A stretch of 64,000 nucleotides of DNA. Source: Raffaelea ambrosiae (lineage: Eukaryota; Ascomycota; Sordariomycetes; Ophiostomatales; Ophiostomataceae). Position numbers and translations under genes: made by a program. The notes under the pieces are model-generated. The model saw only the letters and a list, made by a program, of their open reading frames with translations. It was not told the origin of the DNA and made no database searches. The stretch is from assembly GCA_002778195.1 (NCBI GenBank), contig PCDI01000003.1, forward strand, positions 3,183,913 to 3,247,912, read 5' to 3'. This document shows positions 53,602-64,000 of the stretch, one piece after another (the first letter of the stretch is position 1; the number at the start of each line of letters is the position of its first letter).

Positions 53602-55208
53602 ATGGCTGACGTGGATAAGCACGATTCGATGGACTCAGACTCTGACTCCGGCCCCGACTCGCCGGTCCTGGTGCCGACTTCGGACGGTGACTTGGAAGAG
53701 AAGCTGGACAAGCTGTCCTTGAAGAAGGAGGTCGAGAAGGTCAAGCCAGTGCTGCCGCCACAGACGGACCCGAAAGACCTCGACATCAGCACGCTGACAC
53801 CGCTGACGCCCGAGATCATTGCGCGGCAAGCGACGATCAACATTGGCACGATTGGCCATGTGGCGCACGGCAAGTCGACGGTGGTCAAGGCCATCTCGGG
53901 CGTGCAGACCATTCGCTTCAAGAACGAGCAGATCCGCAACATTACCATCAAGCTGGGCTATGCCAACGCCAAGATCTACAAGTGCGACAACAAGGCCTGC
54001 CCGCGGCCCACGTGCTACCGCTCCTACTCCAGCGACAAGGAGGTCGACCCGCCTTGCGAGCGCGATGGCTGCGACGGCACCTACCGCCTGTTCCGGCATG
54101 TGTCCTTTGTCGACTGCCCTGGTCACGACATCCTCATGAGCACCATGCTGTCGGGCGCTGCCGTCATGGACGCTGCGCTGCTGCTGATTGCCGGCAACGA
54201 GCCGTGCCCGCAGCCCCAGACCTCGGAGCATCTGGCGGCCATCCAGATCATGAAGCTCGACCGCGTCATCATCCTGCAGAACAAGGTCGACCTCATGCTC
54301 GAGGAGGCTGCCCAGCAGCACTACGACTCCATCCTCAAGTTCATCCGCGGCACCGTCGCGGCCAAGTCGCCCGTCGTCCCCATCTCCGCCCAGCTCAAGA
54401 TCAACGTCGACGCCGTGCTGGACTGCCTCGTCAACACCATCCCCGTCCCCCCACGCGACTTCACCCAGGACCCGCACATGATTGTCATCCGCTCCTTTGA
54501 CGTCAACAAGCCCGGTGCCGGCATCGAAGACCTCAGGGGCGGTGTTGCCGGCGGCTCGCTGCTGCGTGGTGTCCTCAAGCTCGGCGACGAGATCGAAATC
54601 CGCCCCGGTCTGGTCACCCGTGACGAGTCCGGCAAGGTGCGCTGCACGCCCATCTTCAGCCGCATTGAGTCCCTCAACTCCGAGTCGAACGACCTCAAGT
54701 ACGCTGTGCCCGGCGGTCTGATTGGTGTCGGTACCAACATCGACCCCACCCTGTGCCGTGCCGATCGTCTCGTCGGCTTCGTGCTCGGCCACAAGGGCCG
54801 GCTGCCGGACATTTACAGCGAGGTCGAGGTCAACTTCTTTTTGCTGCGCCGTCTGCTCGGTGTGCGCACCACCGATGGCAAGCAGGCCAAGGTCGAGAAG
54901 CTGGCCAAGAACGAGGCTCTCCTCATCAACATCGGCTCCACCTCCACCGGCGCCAAGGTCACCGCCATTAAGAACGACGCCGCCAAGCTGGTGCTCACTA
55001 CCCCCGCCTGCACGGACATTGGTGAGAAGGTTGCTCTGAGCCGGCGTATCGACAAGCATTGGCGGTTGATCGGCTGGGCCACGATTACTGCGTAAGTCTT
55101 TTTTTTTCCTTTGTTTTTTTGTCCATTTTGCCTGTGCGATATTTCTCCTCTGCAGCACCATACTAACAAATATCCAGGGGCGTCAAACTGGAGCCGGAGA
55201 CTGCGTAA
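53602..55208 (+). CDS. GCD11: Translation initiation factor eIF2 subunit gamma
   Basis: GTP-binding core subunit of eIF2, which carries Met-tRNAi to the ribosome. Exons 53602-55091 and 55178-55208 give 506 residues; the second exon adds only the last ten residues (GVKLEPETA) after a TACTAACA branch point. G-domain motifs are clear: G1 GHVAHGKST, G3 DCPGHD, G4 NKVD and a following SAQ. The zinc-ribbon-like loop has four cysteines (YKCDNKACPRPTC, then CERDGC). Domains II and III follow with RSFDVNKPG and VGFVLGHKGRLP. The N-terminal 80 residues are acidic and Ser-rich. Confidence 0.96.
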
Positions 55209-55568
55209 GGTATTCTGGATTTCGGGTTGATTTCGCGTTTTCAGTTTTTCATTTATTTATTCTGGGTTTCAAGACATATCGTTCGTGAGGTAGCACGGCG
55301 GGGGCTGTGTGTGAAGAGGGCACGACAAAAAAAGCGTTTTGCTCCTTGGAGAGAGTTTTCACCAAGTTAAAAAGTAGCACCGTCTTAGACAAAACCGAGA
55401 AATATAAATATAAATGTGATGAAAATGTTCTTGAATTTTTGAAGAAAAACGCTGGCTCATATTATGATGCGGTATTGTATGATATTAAATATGCCGCTAC
55501 CGTACACCGATGTATCTGTGGCTGCAAGAAGGAAGGCTTCTCGGAGGCTTCGTATTGATTCTAGCCAG
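55209..55568. other. Intergenic between convergent genes, AT-rich
   Basis: Contains the 3' UTRs of eIF2-gamma and the Laa2-like gene. A frame at 55307-55558 is open and much richer in AT codons than its neighbours but has no ATG, so it is not called as a gene. Confidence 0.5.
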
Positions 55569-57458
55569 TTACTTGCGCGTCTTACGCGCATGCTTCACTA
55601 GGTTTTCAATGACGCCCTCAAACGCTTCGCGGTCCCCGATCTTCTCGTCTGTCCGCTTCGTCCAGTACTCCAGGACCTCTTTCGCTGTCGTCTCCAGCGC
55701 CTTGAGCTTCTCCACGTGCGCCAACAGTTCCTCGTCCGTCATACCATCCAAAGCCTCATCTGTCGTCATGGCTAGCTGCTGTGCCGACACCAAGTCCAAG
55801 TCTGGTGCTGGCGGCGGGCCCTTGCGTTTCGTCCGTGACGATCCTCCAGCACCCGACTCCTTCGTCCGGCCCTGCGAGTCCACGCTCGAGTTGGATGCGT
55901 TGGCACCAGACTGTTTGAGGCGGGCTACACTGTTGTTCGCTGCCGACGACACGCCGTTGTCCCGTGACCGGCTGTCGGTCGACGTACGTGGCGAGTTGCG
56001 GTTACTGTTCAGTACCGCCAGGGATGGCAGCACGAGCTTCTTTTGTTTTGAAGCGGGTAGAATCTCGTCCAGGTCGACGGGCACCCCCAGACTGACGAGG
56101 AACAGGCGACGAATGCGGCTGCGAATCCAGTCTGGCGGCTGGAGAGGCGGTGGTGCGACGAGCTGTGACCAGAGGGAAGCGCTGCGGGGTGTGAGGAAGA
56201 GGGAATTGCTGAGCTGTGGTGATGGTCGTGAAGAAAGGGCCGGGTCGTCTTCTGGGCGGTAGATGCCATTGAGATAAGGGGCAGTGGTGCGGAGGATGTC
56301 TTCGGCGTCGAGACCGCCAAAATCAGGTATGGGAAAGGGTAAGCTAGCAGTAGGCGCTTGCTGTGGTGGTTGGGGCTGTGATTGTTGTTGTGCCGATCGT
56401 GTTACAGGGTCGGAGGCTGTCATCGATGCGGGCTCTTGGAATCCGTCGTCAAAGTCGCCAAAATCGTCATCGTCGTCGCCGTCTGCTTCGCCACCCTCTG
56501 CGAAATCGTCGAAATCGTCCCCAAAATCGTCATCGGCGTCTTCATCGTCCCCGTTGTTTTCTTCTTCTTCTTCGGCCGCCGCTGTGCCAGCACTACGCGG
56601 TTCTGCAGCCGTGCCAGGTTTCTCGCCGACGTCGTTTGCAGACGATCTCCTCCGGGCTTCAGTAGGACTGGAGCTTCTTGTGTCTGATGGTGATATTGAC
56701 GAATCAGCTATGGGAGAACTGTCAATATAGACTGCACATGAGAGAAAGAGAAGCCCAGGGCGGCAGCGTTCAACAAATAAGGCGGAGAAAAAACGGAGAC
56801 GAAACGGAAAGCAAAACAAAGCGAGAAACGAAAGAACAAAAAAGAAAACGAAAAGACAGGAGTAGAACAGGGAAATAGGAAACCCAAATTCCTGTATTCT
56901 ACACATCCGTACCAGATTCAGCTTCCACAGTACCGTCAGCCTTCACGACCAAGTCCGGTAAGGGATCCGACTGATGCGTCTTCATGTCGGGTGTTTTGGC
57001 CCCATCGCCGTCTTCCGACTCCTCCACCACGGTGATTGGGATGGGACGGCCACCTGGTGTCGTGGGTCGGCCAGGAGACGGAGGAGCTGCAGGCTTGCTG
57101 ATTGACCTGTCGCCGTCGGGAACAATGGCAATCTCGTCGGGTTCGGCATCGCCTTCTCGCAGCTTGTAGGCATCGGTTCCGGGAACCTCTCCATACGACG
57201 GCTCGTCGCTGACTTTCTCAACCCTGGTGCGCGGAATGGGCGAGGCGCTCGAAGACTGGGCAGGGACGGACTGAGCATCTGAGAAGTGGTCCTCAGAATC
57301 GGAGTCTGTGAGGTCAAAACGTCATAGTTAGCTCTGATGTCTCCTGTAACTACCGTCTAGAGTAGTGGGGGGCTGTAGGAAGTACCCAAATCGTGGGCGC
57401 CAGGATCCTCTGTGCCTGAGCGGTCAGGAACGGAGAGGCTGGGCCGTCTGCTGGACAT
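55569..57458 (-). CDS. Laa2-like (DUF5102) trafficking protein, probable fusion-length model
   Basis: Preferred model: exons 57386-57458, 56913-57305 and 55569-56731, 542 residues, all in phase. The N-terminus is disordered and acidic (MSSRRPSLSVPDRSG, SDSEDHFSDAQS). Further on are FGDD, FDDF and FGDFDDGF motifs, the type bound by clathrin adaptor ears. Near the middle WIRSRIRRLFLVSLGVPVDL, and at the C-terminus MTDEELLAHVEKLKALE, match the fungal DUF5102 family that includes yeast Laa2 (AP-1 accessory protein). If the second intron (56732-56912) is not used, exon 2 reaches a stop at 56901-56899 and gives a separate 159-residue protein. The downstream part then has no usable in-frame ATG before its conserved region. 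That absence favours one gene. The family call is moderate; role in vesicle traffic is by analogy. Confidence 0.6.
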
Positions 57459-58303
57459 GTCTGCTGGCAGTGTTGGGGAGTACCAGCAGTGGCAGATAAT
57501 GCGGAAAAGGAGCGGGGTGAGAGGGTGAAAAATGAAGCAAAAGTGAGGCTATGCAGATTTGCTGTTATTCCAGAAGAACAAAGAGGCAGGTCTGCGCGAT
57601 GCCACAGAACCAGAGAAACAGCAGGGCAGTACCAACGGTCAAATGCAAACAAAACGCCAGGTAGCCGGTTTAATCAGTGCCGGGGGCTATCGCAGAGACG
57701 ATTGTCGACGAGTTGCACAATATCCAGAACGCAGAACAAAAAGCGTCAGAGCGACATCCAAGTGGCATGTGTGTGGCATTTCGGTGCAATTCTGGGCTGA
57801 GGTGCTCAGTGTTCAGTTCTAGGCCCATTGCAGTGTCCCTGCCTGTAGGGTGGCCGTTAGTAATCTGGACAAGGAGTAAAAGTGGGTCACTTCCAGACAA
57901 CGCACCATTCACAGCGCGACTGGCACAGACACCAGGAAGCTATTCTGACTTGTCGCGTTGAGACCCTGTTTTTTATTTTGCTGATTTTTGTTGCTATCTG
58001 CGAGAGCTCCCAACGGCTGCCCCCAACACCAAACAGCCCCAGCAACGACGCCTTTCATCTGCCACGACGATCCTCTGTGCAGCTGTCACTCTCTTGGCTG
58101 TTAAATAGCTGCTCTGCGCTATCTTCTTGCTCATCCACCAGTGGCCGTCAGATTTATTTTTGCATCTGTTCGCGATCGTGACACCACGATATAATTCTTG
58201 ATCAGCGAGGCCACGACAGGGCCAGCCGTTCTATCTGCGACTAGGACAATTTGTTGGCTTCTCCGTCTTCTCTGTCATCGAGTAGCCTCTCCTGCACGCG
58301 ACA
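57459..58303. promoter_or_regulatory. Divergent promoter, Laa2-like and NSP1 genes
   Basis: An 845-bp region between divergent start codons. No gene supported. Confidence 0.45.
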
Positions 58304-60547
58304 ATGTCGTTTTCGTTTGGCGCGCCGTCGTCGACGGCGGGCTCGTCGACGCCAGCCACCACCACATCAGCTCCTTCGTTTGGCTTTGGCAGCACGACGC
58401 CTTCCCTTTCTTTCGGCGGCGCCGCTGCGTCGGCAGACAAGTCGAAGACGACGGGCGGTCTCTCGTTCGGAATGGCAGCCGGATCGACAGCCACGTCTTC
58501 AGCAGCGCCCACGTCGCTCTTTGGCGGCACCGCAGCCGGCGGTTTGTTCGGGTCCACGACAGCCAGTCCAGCTGCCGGTGGCGGTCTGTTTGGCGGCGCG
58601 GCAGCTAAGCCGGCCACTCCGTCGACCACAGGGAGCCTGTTTGGAGCGAAACCGGTCACCACCGCGGCACCGGGCACGTCGACAGCACCATCTCTGTTTG
58701 GAGGCAGCAATGCGCTGGTTTCAGGTACGCCCGCAACTGCTGCCGCCGGGTCGACAACGACGAGCACATCGGGCGGGCTTTTCGGAAACAACACTGCAAC
58801 CACTCCGGCCAAGCCCAGCCTCTTCACCGGCCTGGGCTCGACCACACCTGCTGGGGCACCTCCCACGACGAAACCGGCTCCGACAAGTCTGTTTGGGGCA
58901 GTCTCGTCAACCACGCCTGCTGCGGGAAGCACTTCTACTGCTACGCCAGCCGGTGGCCTGTTTGGCGCGTCAAGCGCCAAGCCCGGCCTCTTCTCTGCAC
59001 CTACTACCACCCAGCCAGCAGCCGCCTCAACGACTCCCGCCCCTGCCTCTTCGACATCGCTCTTTGGCAAGCCCGCCTCCACGACTGCGGCGCCGGCCGC
59101 CGGTGGTCTCTTTGGAGCTGCTCCGGCAACCTCAGCCTCAACACCAACCTCCTCAACAAACCTCTTCTCCGCCCCGGCAACGACTGCTGCAGCCACCACC
59201 TCCACAGCCAAACCCACTGCTGGTGGCCTGTTCGGCGGGACCACCACACCTGCTGCAACGACTGCTGCATCTTCATCCACAACACCGGCAGCCGCCGGTA
59301 GTCTCTTCGGAGGCGGCTTTGGTGCTGCCAAGCCGGCCACGACTGCGGCGCCTGCTGCTTCAGGGGGTCTGTTTGGCGCCCTAGGTGGAGCCTCTGCTTC
59401 ATCTGCGACCACCCCGGCCGCTGCCACTACCACAGCACCCGCTGCCGCGTCTACGCCGTCTCTCTTCGGAGCTGCGAAGCCAGCGTCTACAGCGGCTACC
59501 GCCACCGCCACGACGGCGCCTGCTGCGGGTGGTCTTTTTGGAGCAGCGCCGGCCACGTCAACGTCGACGCCGGCTTCTTCGGCTGCGCCGACTGCTACGA
59601 CTGCGGCAGCCGCCCCTGCCAGCAGTTTGTTTGGGGCTGCCGCTACCAAACCCGCCGCCACGACTGGTGCTGCCACAACTGCAGGCACCACGGCGACAAC
59701 GGCAGCCAGCACGACCAAAGCCCCTGCATCAGGCGCGGCTACCACATCGGGCCCGTCTTCGCAGCTTGCACGCCTTAAGAACCGCACGATGGACGAGATC
59801 ATCAGCCGGTGGGCAACGGACCTGGACAAGTACCAAAAGGAATTCCAGAGCCAGGCCAGCAAGGTCAAAGACTGGGACCAGAAGCTGGTTGACAATGGCG
59901 AGCGCATCCAAAAGCTGTATTTGGAAACGTACGAGGCCGAGCGGGCCAGCAACGAGATTGACCGGCAGCTCCAGGCGGTCGAGAGCCAACAGGACGAGCT
60001 GGCTGCGTGGCTGGACCGATACGAGCGAGAGGCCGAGGAGTTGCTAAGCCGACAGACGAGCAGCAACAACGCCACAGGTGCCGGTGGTCCGGGAGCGGGT
60101 GACACAATGTTGACGGGTCCTGACCAAGAGCGCGAGCGGACGTACAAGACGGCCGAGCGGCTGATTGAGCGGATGGATGACATGAGCAAGGACATGACCA
60201 AGATGATCAAGGAGATTAATGATATCTCTGGCAGTCTGAGCAAGACGGGCAAGACGGATGACCCGGTAGGTTCTCTCTGTTTTTGTCACCCCCTTATATC
60301 CTTTACCCCCCCCCCCCTCTTGTCGTTTTCTCTCTTGGCGCCATACTAACACATCCAGTTGAGCCAAATTGTGCGGGTGCTCAATGGCCACCTGAGCCAA
60401 CTGCAATGGATCGACAGCAATGCGGCAACGCTGCAGGCCAAGGTGACAGCAGCACAGAAGGCTGACGGCAACTTGGGTGGACCACACGGCGGTGCCGACA
60501 ACGACGCCGCCGAGAGCTTCTACCGGTCGTACATGGGACGGCGGTGA
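58304..60547 (+). CDS. NSP1: Nucleoporin Nsp1 (Nup62 homologue)
   Basis: FG-repeat nucleoporin of the central nuclear-pore channel, 716 residues from exons 58304-60265 and 60359-60547. The first 480 residues are low-complexity Thr/Ala/Pro/Ser with about thirty FG, GLFG or SLFG motifs (for example AGGLFGGTT). They form the permeability barrier and bind transport receptors. The C-terminal 230 residues are the coiled-coil Nsp1 domain that assembles with Nup57 and Nup49, with LKNRTMDEIISRWATDLDKY, KVKDWDQKLVDNGERIQKLY and LIERMDDMSKDMTKMIKEIN. The intron lies before the last coil (LSQIVRVLNGHLSQLQWIDS). The repeat region has no AxFG-to-FxFG switch that I could see. Confidence 0.95.
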
Positions 60548-61384
60548 GCGCAGGGCCAGCACGGAGTAAAGGAATTATACGGAAGGGTGGAGGAATGTAT
60601 CAGACGGAGAGCACGATAGTATTCGAGTTTGGGAGGACTGTATTTTATGCAAGTTCCAAATAGGCTTCACGTATGGTGTTATATTTTTTGTCTTCTCTCT
60701 TGTTTTTTTGTTTTTTTTCTTGTGGTAGGTAATAGGAGGGACCAAAAAGGAAGAGTCAAGTTTACTGGGGAGGCATGGTCTTTGTGTGTTGTGCACGAAC
60801 ACTTTTGACAATTGTCATACAATTGTCATATTCCGCCGTCTTTTGTTGTTCTTGTTCCATTGTTGTCTGTGTATTATGTTTGTTTTTGTTCATTTTTTCA
60901 TGTACATTTATGTAAGGTGGTGATAGAACACGGCCAAAAATGCCAGGCGTAAAAGGAGAAGACAGAAGTATATCACATAAAGAAAAAGAGAGAGAAAAGT
61001 AAATGAAAAATGAAATGGAAATCTCTTCCTAGCTTTGCAGGGAACAAGGGCAAGCAACACTTGAACATATAAAAAATGACCCAAACAACTACTACATCAA
61101 GGCAGGAAAGCCGATTTGATATATGGAGCAGAGCAGATAGTTGTTTGTGGTTTCCCTTCCCAATTTTTTCCCCCATGTTGTCCATTCAATTCACACCGAG
61201 CAGTCGTTCATACTGTTCCCCGAGATTGTGTTATCGTGTTCCCATTTTCCCATAGTCCCATCCCCTCCCTGTTCCCCTTTTTTCCCTGGGTTGTCCGTGT
61301 TTGTCCAGACCTTTTTGTCGGGGCCCGTCCCTCCTCTGCTTCCATAGATGCATCGTTTCATTGGATTAGGCTGCCAATGGCCGT
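60548..61384. other. Intergenic between convergent genes
   Basis: AT-rich 3' regions of NSP1 and the ATPase inhibitor gene. No gene seen. Confidence 0.5.
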
Positions 61385-61792
61385 TTATTTCTTCTCGTTG
61401 TCCTTGGTGAGCTCATCACTAAAAGCGGCAAGTTAGTAAGGTGTCTCTGTCGGAAATTGCCCTCTTTTCCAGGGCTTCCGTTTTCAGAGCTCTTTTTCTT
61501 CCAGGGCTTACATGTGCTCGGCCAGGGCGTTCAGGTGGGCCTGCTGCTCGGTGAGCTTGGCCTTGAGCTCCAGGAGCTTCTGCTTCTCGCGCTGGCGGAT
61601 GGCCCAGTCTTCCGACGCCTTCTCGCGCCGCTGGAAGGCGTCCTGCGTAGCGGCGCCGCCGGTGTTGCGGAAGCCGCCGGTGTCGCCCTCGCCCATCCGG
61701 ATGGCCGACGTCGAGAATGTGCGGGCAGCAACGAGCGAGGAGGGGCGCAGAGCAGCGGTGGTGGTGTTGGCTTTGGTGAGTTGGCGGAACAT
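61385..61792 (-). CDS. INH1: Mitochondrial F1-ATPase inhibitor (IF1)
   Basis: Small matrix protein that blocks ATP hydrolysis by the F1F0 ATP synthase when the membrane potential falls. Exons 61512-61792 and 61385-61418 give 104 residues. Exon 1 encodes a presequence (MFRQLTKANTTTAALRPSSL, continuing to STSAIRM). Then comes the inhibitory segment MGEGDTGGFRNTGGAATQDA and FQRREKASEDWAIRQREKQK, followed by the coiled coil. Read without splicing, the frame stops after AEHM. Splicing at donor GTAAGC (61511) to the acceptor at 61419, which has a TACTAACT branch point, instead gives AEHIDELTKDNEKK, a normal IF1 end. The spliced form is therefore preferred. Confidence 0.93.
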
Positions 61793-64000
61793 TTTGGCGG
61801 TTTGGTGTCGTGTGCAATTGACAAGACAGACAATTGTGTGAGTGTGTGTAGTTGTTTGGGGAGGTTTCTTGTGTTGGATGGTAAGGACGAACAAGCCTGG
61901 GTTTATGTGCAAAAATCACGCGTGATTGGGTATGCACCTGTGATTGGGGACGGGAATTTTTGGGTGGACGACAATGGGGCAGGTAGTGGTGGTTCGGGAA
62001 GGAACGAGAGAGGGGTCCAAAAGAGACCTCTGTCCTGTGTAGCGAATACCACTGAGAGAACAAAACAAACCCCACACCACAGAAACTCCGGCTGTCCAGA
62101 AGCTCCGTCATCAGCCGAGCAAACCGCCCTATGAGAACCTACGAACGGACCTATGGAGACAAGGTGGGCAAAAAAAAAATTAAGATGAAAACGAGCTCTG
62201 CTAGGGAGGATACCAGAAAGTTCCTGATTTTGATGGCAGGGCTGCCTTGCACCTTGGTATCCGATTTCAGCATCGGTACTCTTTCTTTCTTTTTCTGTTT
62301 CCTTTCTAGAACATAGTTAAACCTCCCAACCCGTGAACCCTGACGAACTCTCAAGACAGCTCCGCTGCGTTCTACGGTGTAGAGTCTCATTTGGCATTAT
62401 GCCGTGTTTGAGAAGATAGAATTCATGTACACTGGACTTTCACAGGATGGCATCGGCATCTCAGATCTCGTTGCATCGTCACTTGCACAGTTTCTCTCTC
62501 GAGGCTTAGCAGAAGTCATGGGACCTCGACTCTTGCAAGAACAGGTGATGGCACGGAAGCGTTACTGGCCAATGAGAGACCACGTGACCACAACTGACAG
62601 TTCCGGGCTGTTGGCAGCTGGCGGCACAGCACGCCACGGATCTCACGATGGTGTGCCTAGGTGCTGACAGATAAGCCCAAAGTGCTTTCTGGGGCTTGCC
62701 AGAAGATGAGGGGGTGTTAGAAGCTAGCTGTACGGTGTAAAATACTTTTTCAGTCTCGTGGCGCCCGCTTCACATAACGTCCCATAACGGCGGCCGGTCT
62801 TTATTTTGAGACGGCCACGGCATGTAAACGTCATCGGGCCAAGGCGCGCGCATAAATCATGTTGAGACCTGATTGTGTGGCTGAGTGATGCGTTTTGTTT
62901 AAAGCGTCTAGAGTGCTTGTCTGCCGGTGTGTATCGCTGCAAACGTCCGAACGGCGTCTTGCATGCAGGCGGATGCGATAGGAAAAGACCAACGGCAACG
63001 ATATGGAGTGAGGAGGCAAGAACATGGTAGATAATAGTTAGTAGGTGGCTCTTGGACAACTCCCAACGCTTCTGAGGCTTCTACTCGTGACGTATATCCC
63101 AGTGCGCGAAACTGCTTGTGTGTTTTATTTTCTGCTTTTTTTTCTGCTTTATGTTTTTATTTTTTTTGCTAGAAGGCGCTGGCACAATTATTCGCCCCCT
63201 TCTTCGTACCTATTTTCCTGCTTTTTGGTCAGAAGCACCGCCACGTCCGCCCCTCTCCCCCCCTCCATCTCGCCCCTCTGTGCTTGCGAATCGTTAGCAG
63301 CATCACGTGGCGAGTCAGCGTTTGGCGCCGTTGATCGCGATTTCCTTATTTGGATCGTTGGCTGGCCTCGACAGATGGTGTGCATGCAATTCCTGTAGCC
63401 TGCGGCCAGTTGGTGACCAGTTGACCACTCGGCGGCCGCTTTGCTCTGTCCCTTTTTCGGGCCTGCAGACCGACCTGCCGTCTCAGGTCTCTGGTGAGAC
63501 GCCGACAAGCAGGGGATATGGTTGAAATTAAACAGGCGGAGAAGCGAAACGAAACACTCTGTAGACGCCCATACACCCTGTAGACCCATAAACGGACCCG
63601 TACCGTATTACTCCAAGGGTCCGTTTCTCGCTGGCCCCTCCCAAACCAGACGCTCCTCGCCTGTCGTCCGTCATCATTCCCCCCCTAAATGGCTACACCG
63701 TCGCTGCACGTCCCCCCCCTAACCCGTTCCCCCCTGTAATACCACGGCTTCCAGCCAGTGAAACCGCCCGAAACTGCCCACTAGTAGAGGAGGGGACAAT
63801 AACAACAGTCCCAATACTCGCCTCACTGTGGCTGGCTGTCCGTTTTTTGCTGCATTTTTATCAACCCCCCCCTCCCTCGTTCCTTCCCTTTCGAAAATCT
63901 CCTTCCCTCCTTCCCTCCTGGAATCGCGTCAACAAAAACACCACAAATTGTCCTTTCCTCCACCACTATCTTCTCCCCCTCCCAAAACCATCCTTCCACC
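61793..64000. other. Intergenic to the right edge, no supported gene
   Basis: Holds the promoter of the ATPase inhibitor gene. Short overlapping frames occur on both strands without domains. From about 63640 the sequence becomes strongly C/T-rich on the plus strand (CCCCCCC runs and TTCC repeats up to 64000), which resembles the 5' leader or promoter of a rightward gene beyond the window. Confidence 0.45.

Noticed and set aside
53635..55161. 508-codon open frame on the minus strand
   Set aside because: Antisense to eIF2-gamma, which has intact GTPase motifs.
58231..60252. 673-codon open frame on the minus strand
   Set aside because: Antisense of the NSP1 FG repeats; its Ala/Val/Pro periodicity is the mirror of the repeat code.
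62404..63722. Several short frames near the right edge
   Set aside because: All under 120 codons, overlapping on both strands, without homology features.

Overview
The window is nuclear DNA of a filamentous ascomycete (Pezizomycotina, most likely a Sordariomycete). This rests on short introns (about 40-140 nt) with GT..AG ends and CTAAC/CTGAC branch points, GC-rich third codon positions, a CFEM/Pth11-like receptor, a Zn2Cys6 regulator, DAL5-type MFS carriers and fungal-type eIF3m, eIF2-gamma, Nsp1 and IF1 genes. I cannot name the species. Most multi-exon genes below were joined by hand; every join quoted as in phase was checked for reading frame.

Accessory part (1 to about 40.2 kb). The left edge carries the start of a YjlB-like cupin gene and a Zn2Cys6 transcription factor. 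Next come a Baeyer-Villiger monooxygenase, an amino-acid permease, a secreted heme-thiolate peroxygenase, a CFEM-domain receptor and a secreted GMC oxidoreductase. A small NTF2-like gene follows. Then a DAL5-type transporter lies divergent from an M20 hydrolase, followed by an M28 glutamate-carboxypeptidase-like enzyme and an S10 serine carboxypeptidase.

The most interesting locus is 29.9-40.2 kb. It has a secreted precursor peptide made of tandem 24-residue units bounded by Lys-Arg sites, interrupted by an assembly gap. Divergent from it is a DUF3328/UstYa-type oxidase with both HxxHC motifs. A full-length ABCC transporter and an MFS transporter follow. This is the layout of a fungal ribosomal-peptide (dikaritin/ustiloxin-type) gene cluster with an unfamiliar core. 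The adjacent peptidases could help trim the product, but that is inference.

Core part (41.2-61.8 kb). Two tRNA genes (intron-containing Leu-UAA and Lys-CUU) mark a sharp change to housekeeping genes: eIF3m, UMP kinase (Ura6), a four-helix membrane protein, a Dph4-type J-protein, eIF2-gamma, a Laa2-like trafficking protein, nucleoporin Nsp1 and the mitochondrial ATPase inhibitor IF1. A 3.3-kb gene desert (49.0-52.2 kb) and the last 2.2 kb hold no gene I can support. No transposon, CRISPR array or rRNA gene was seen.
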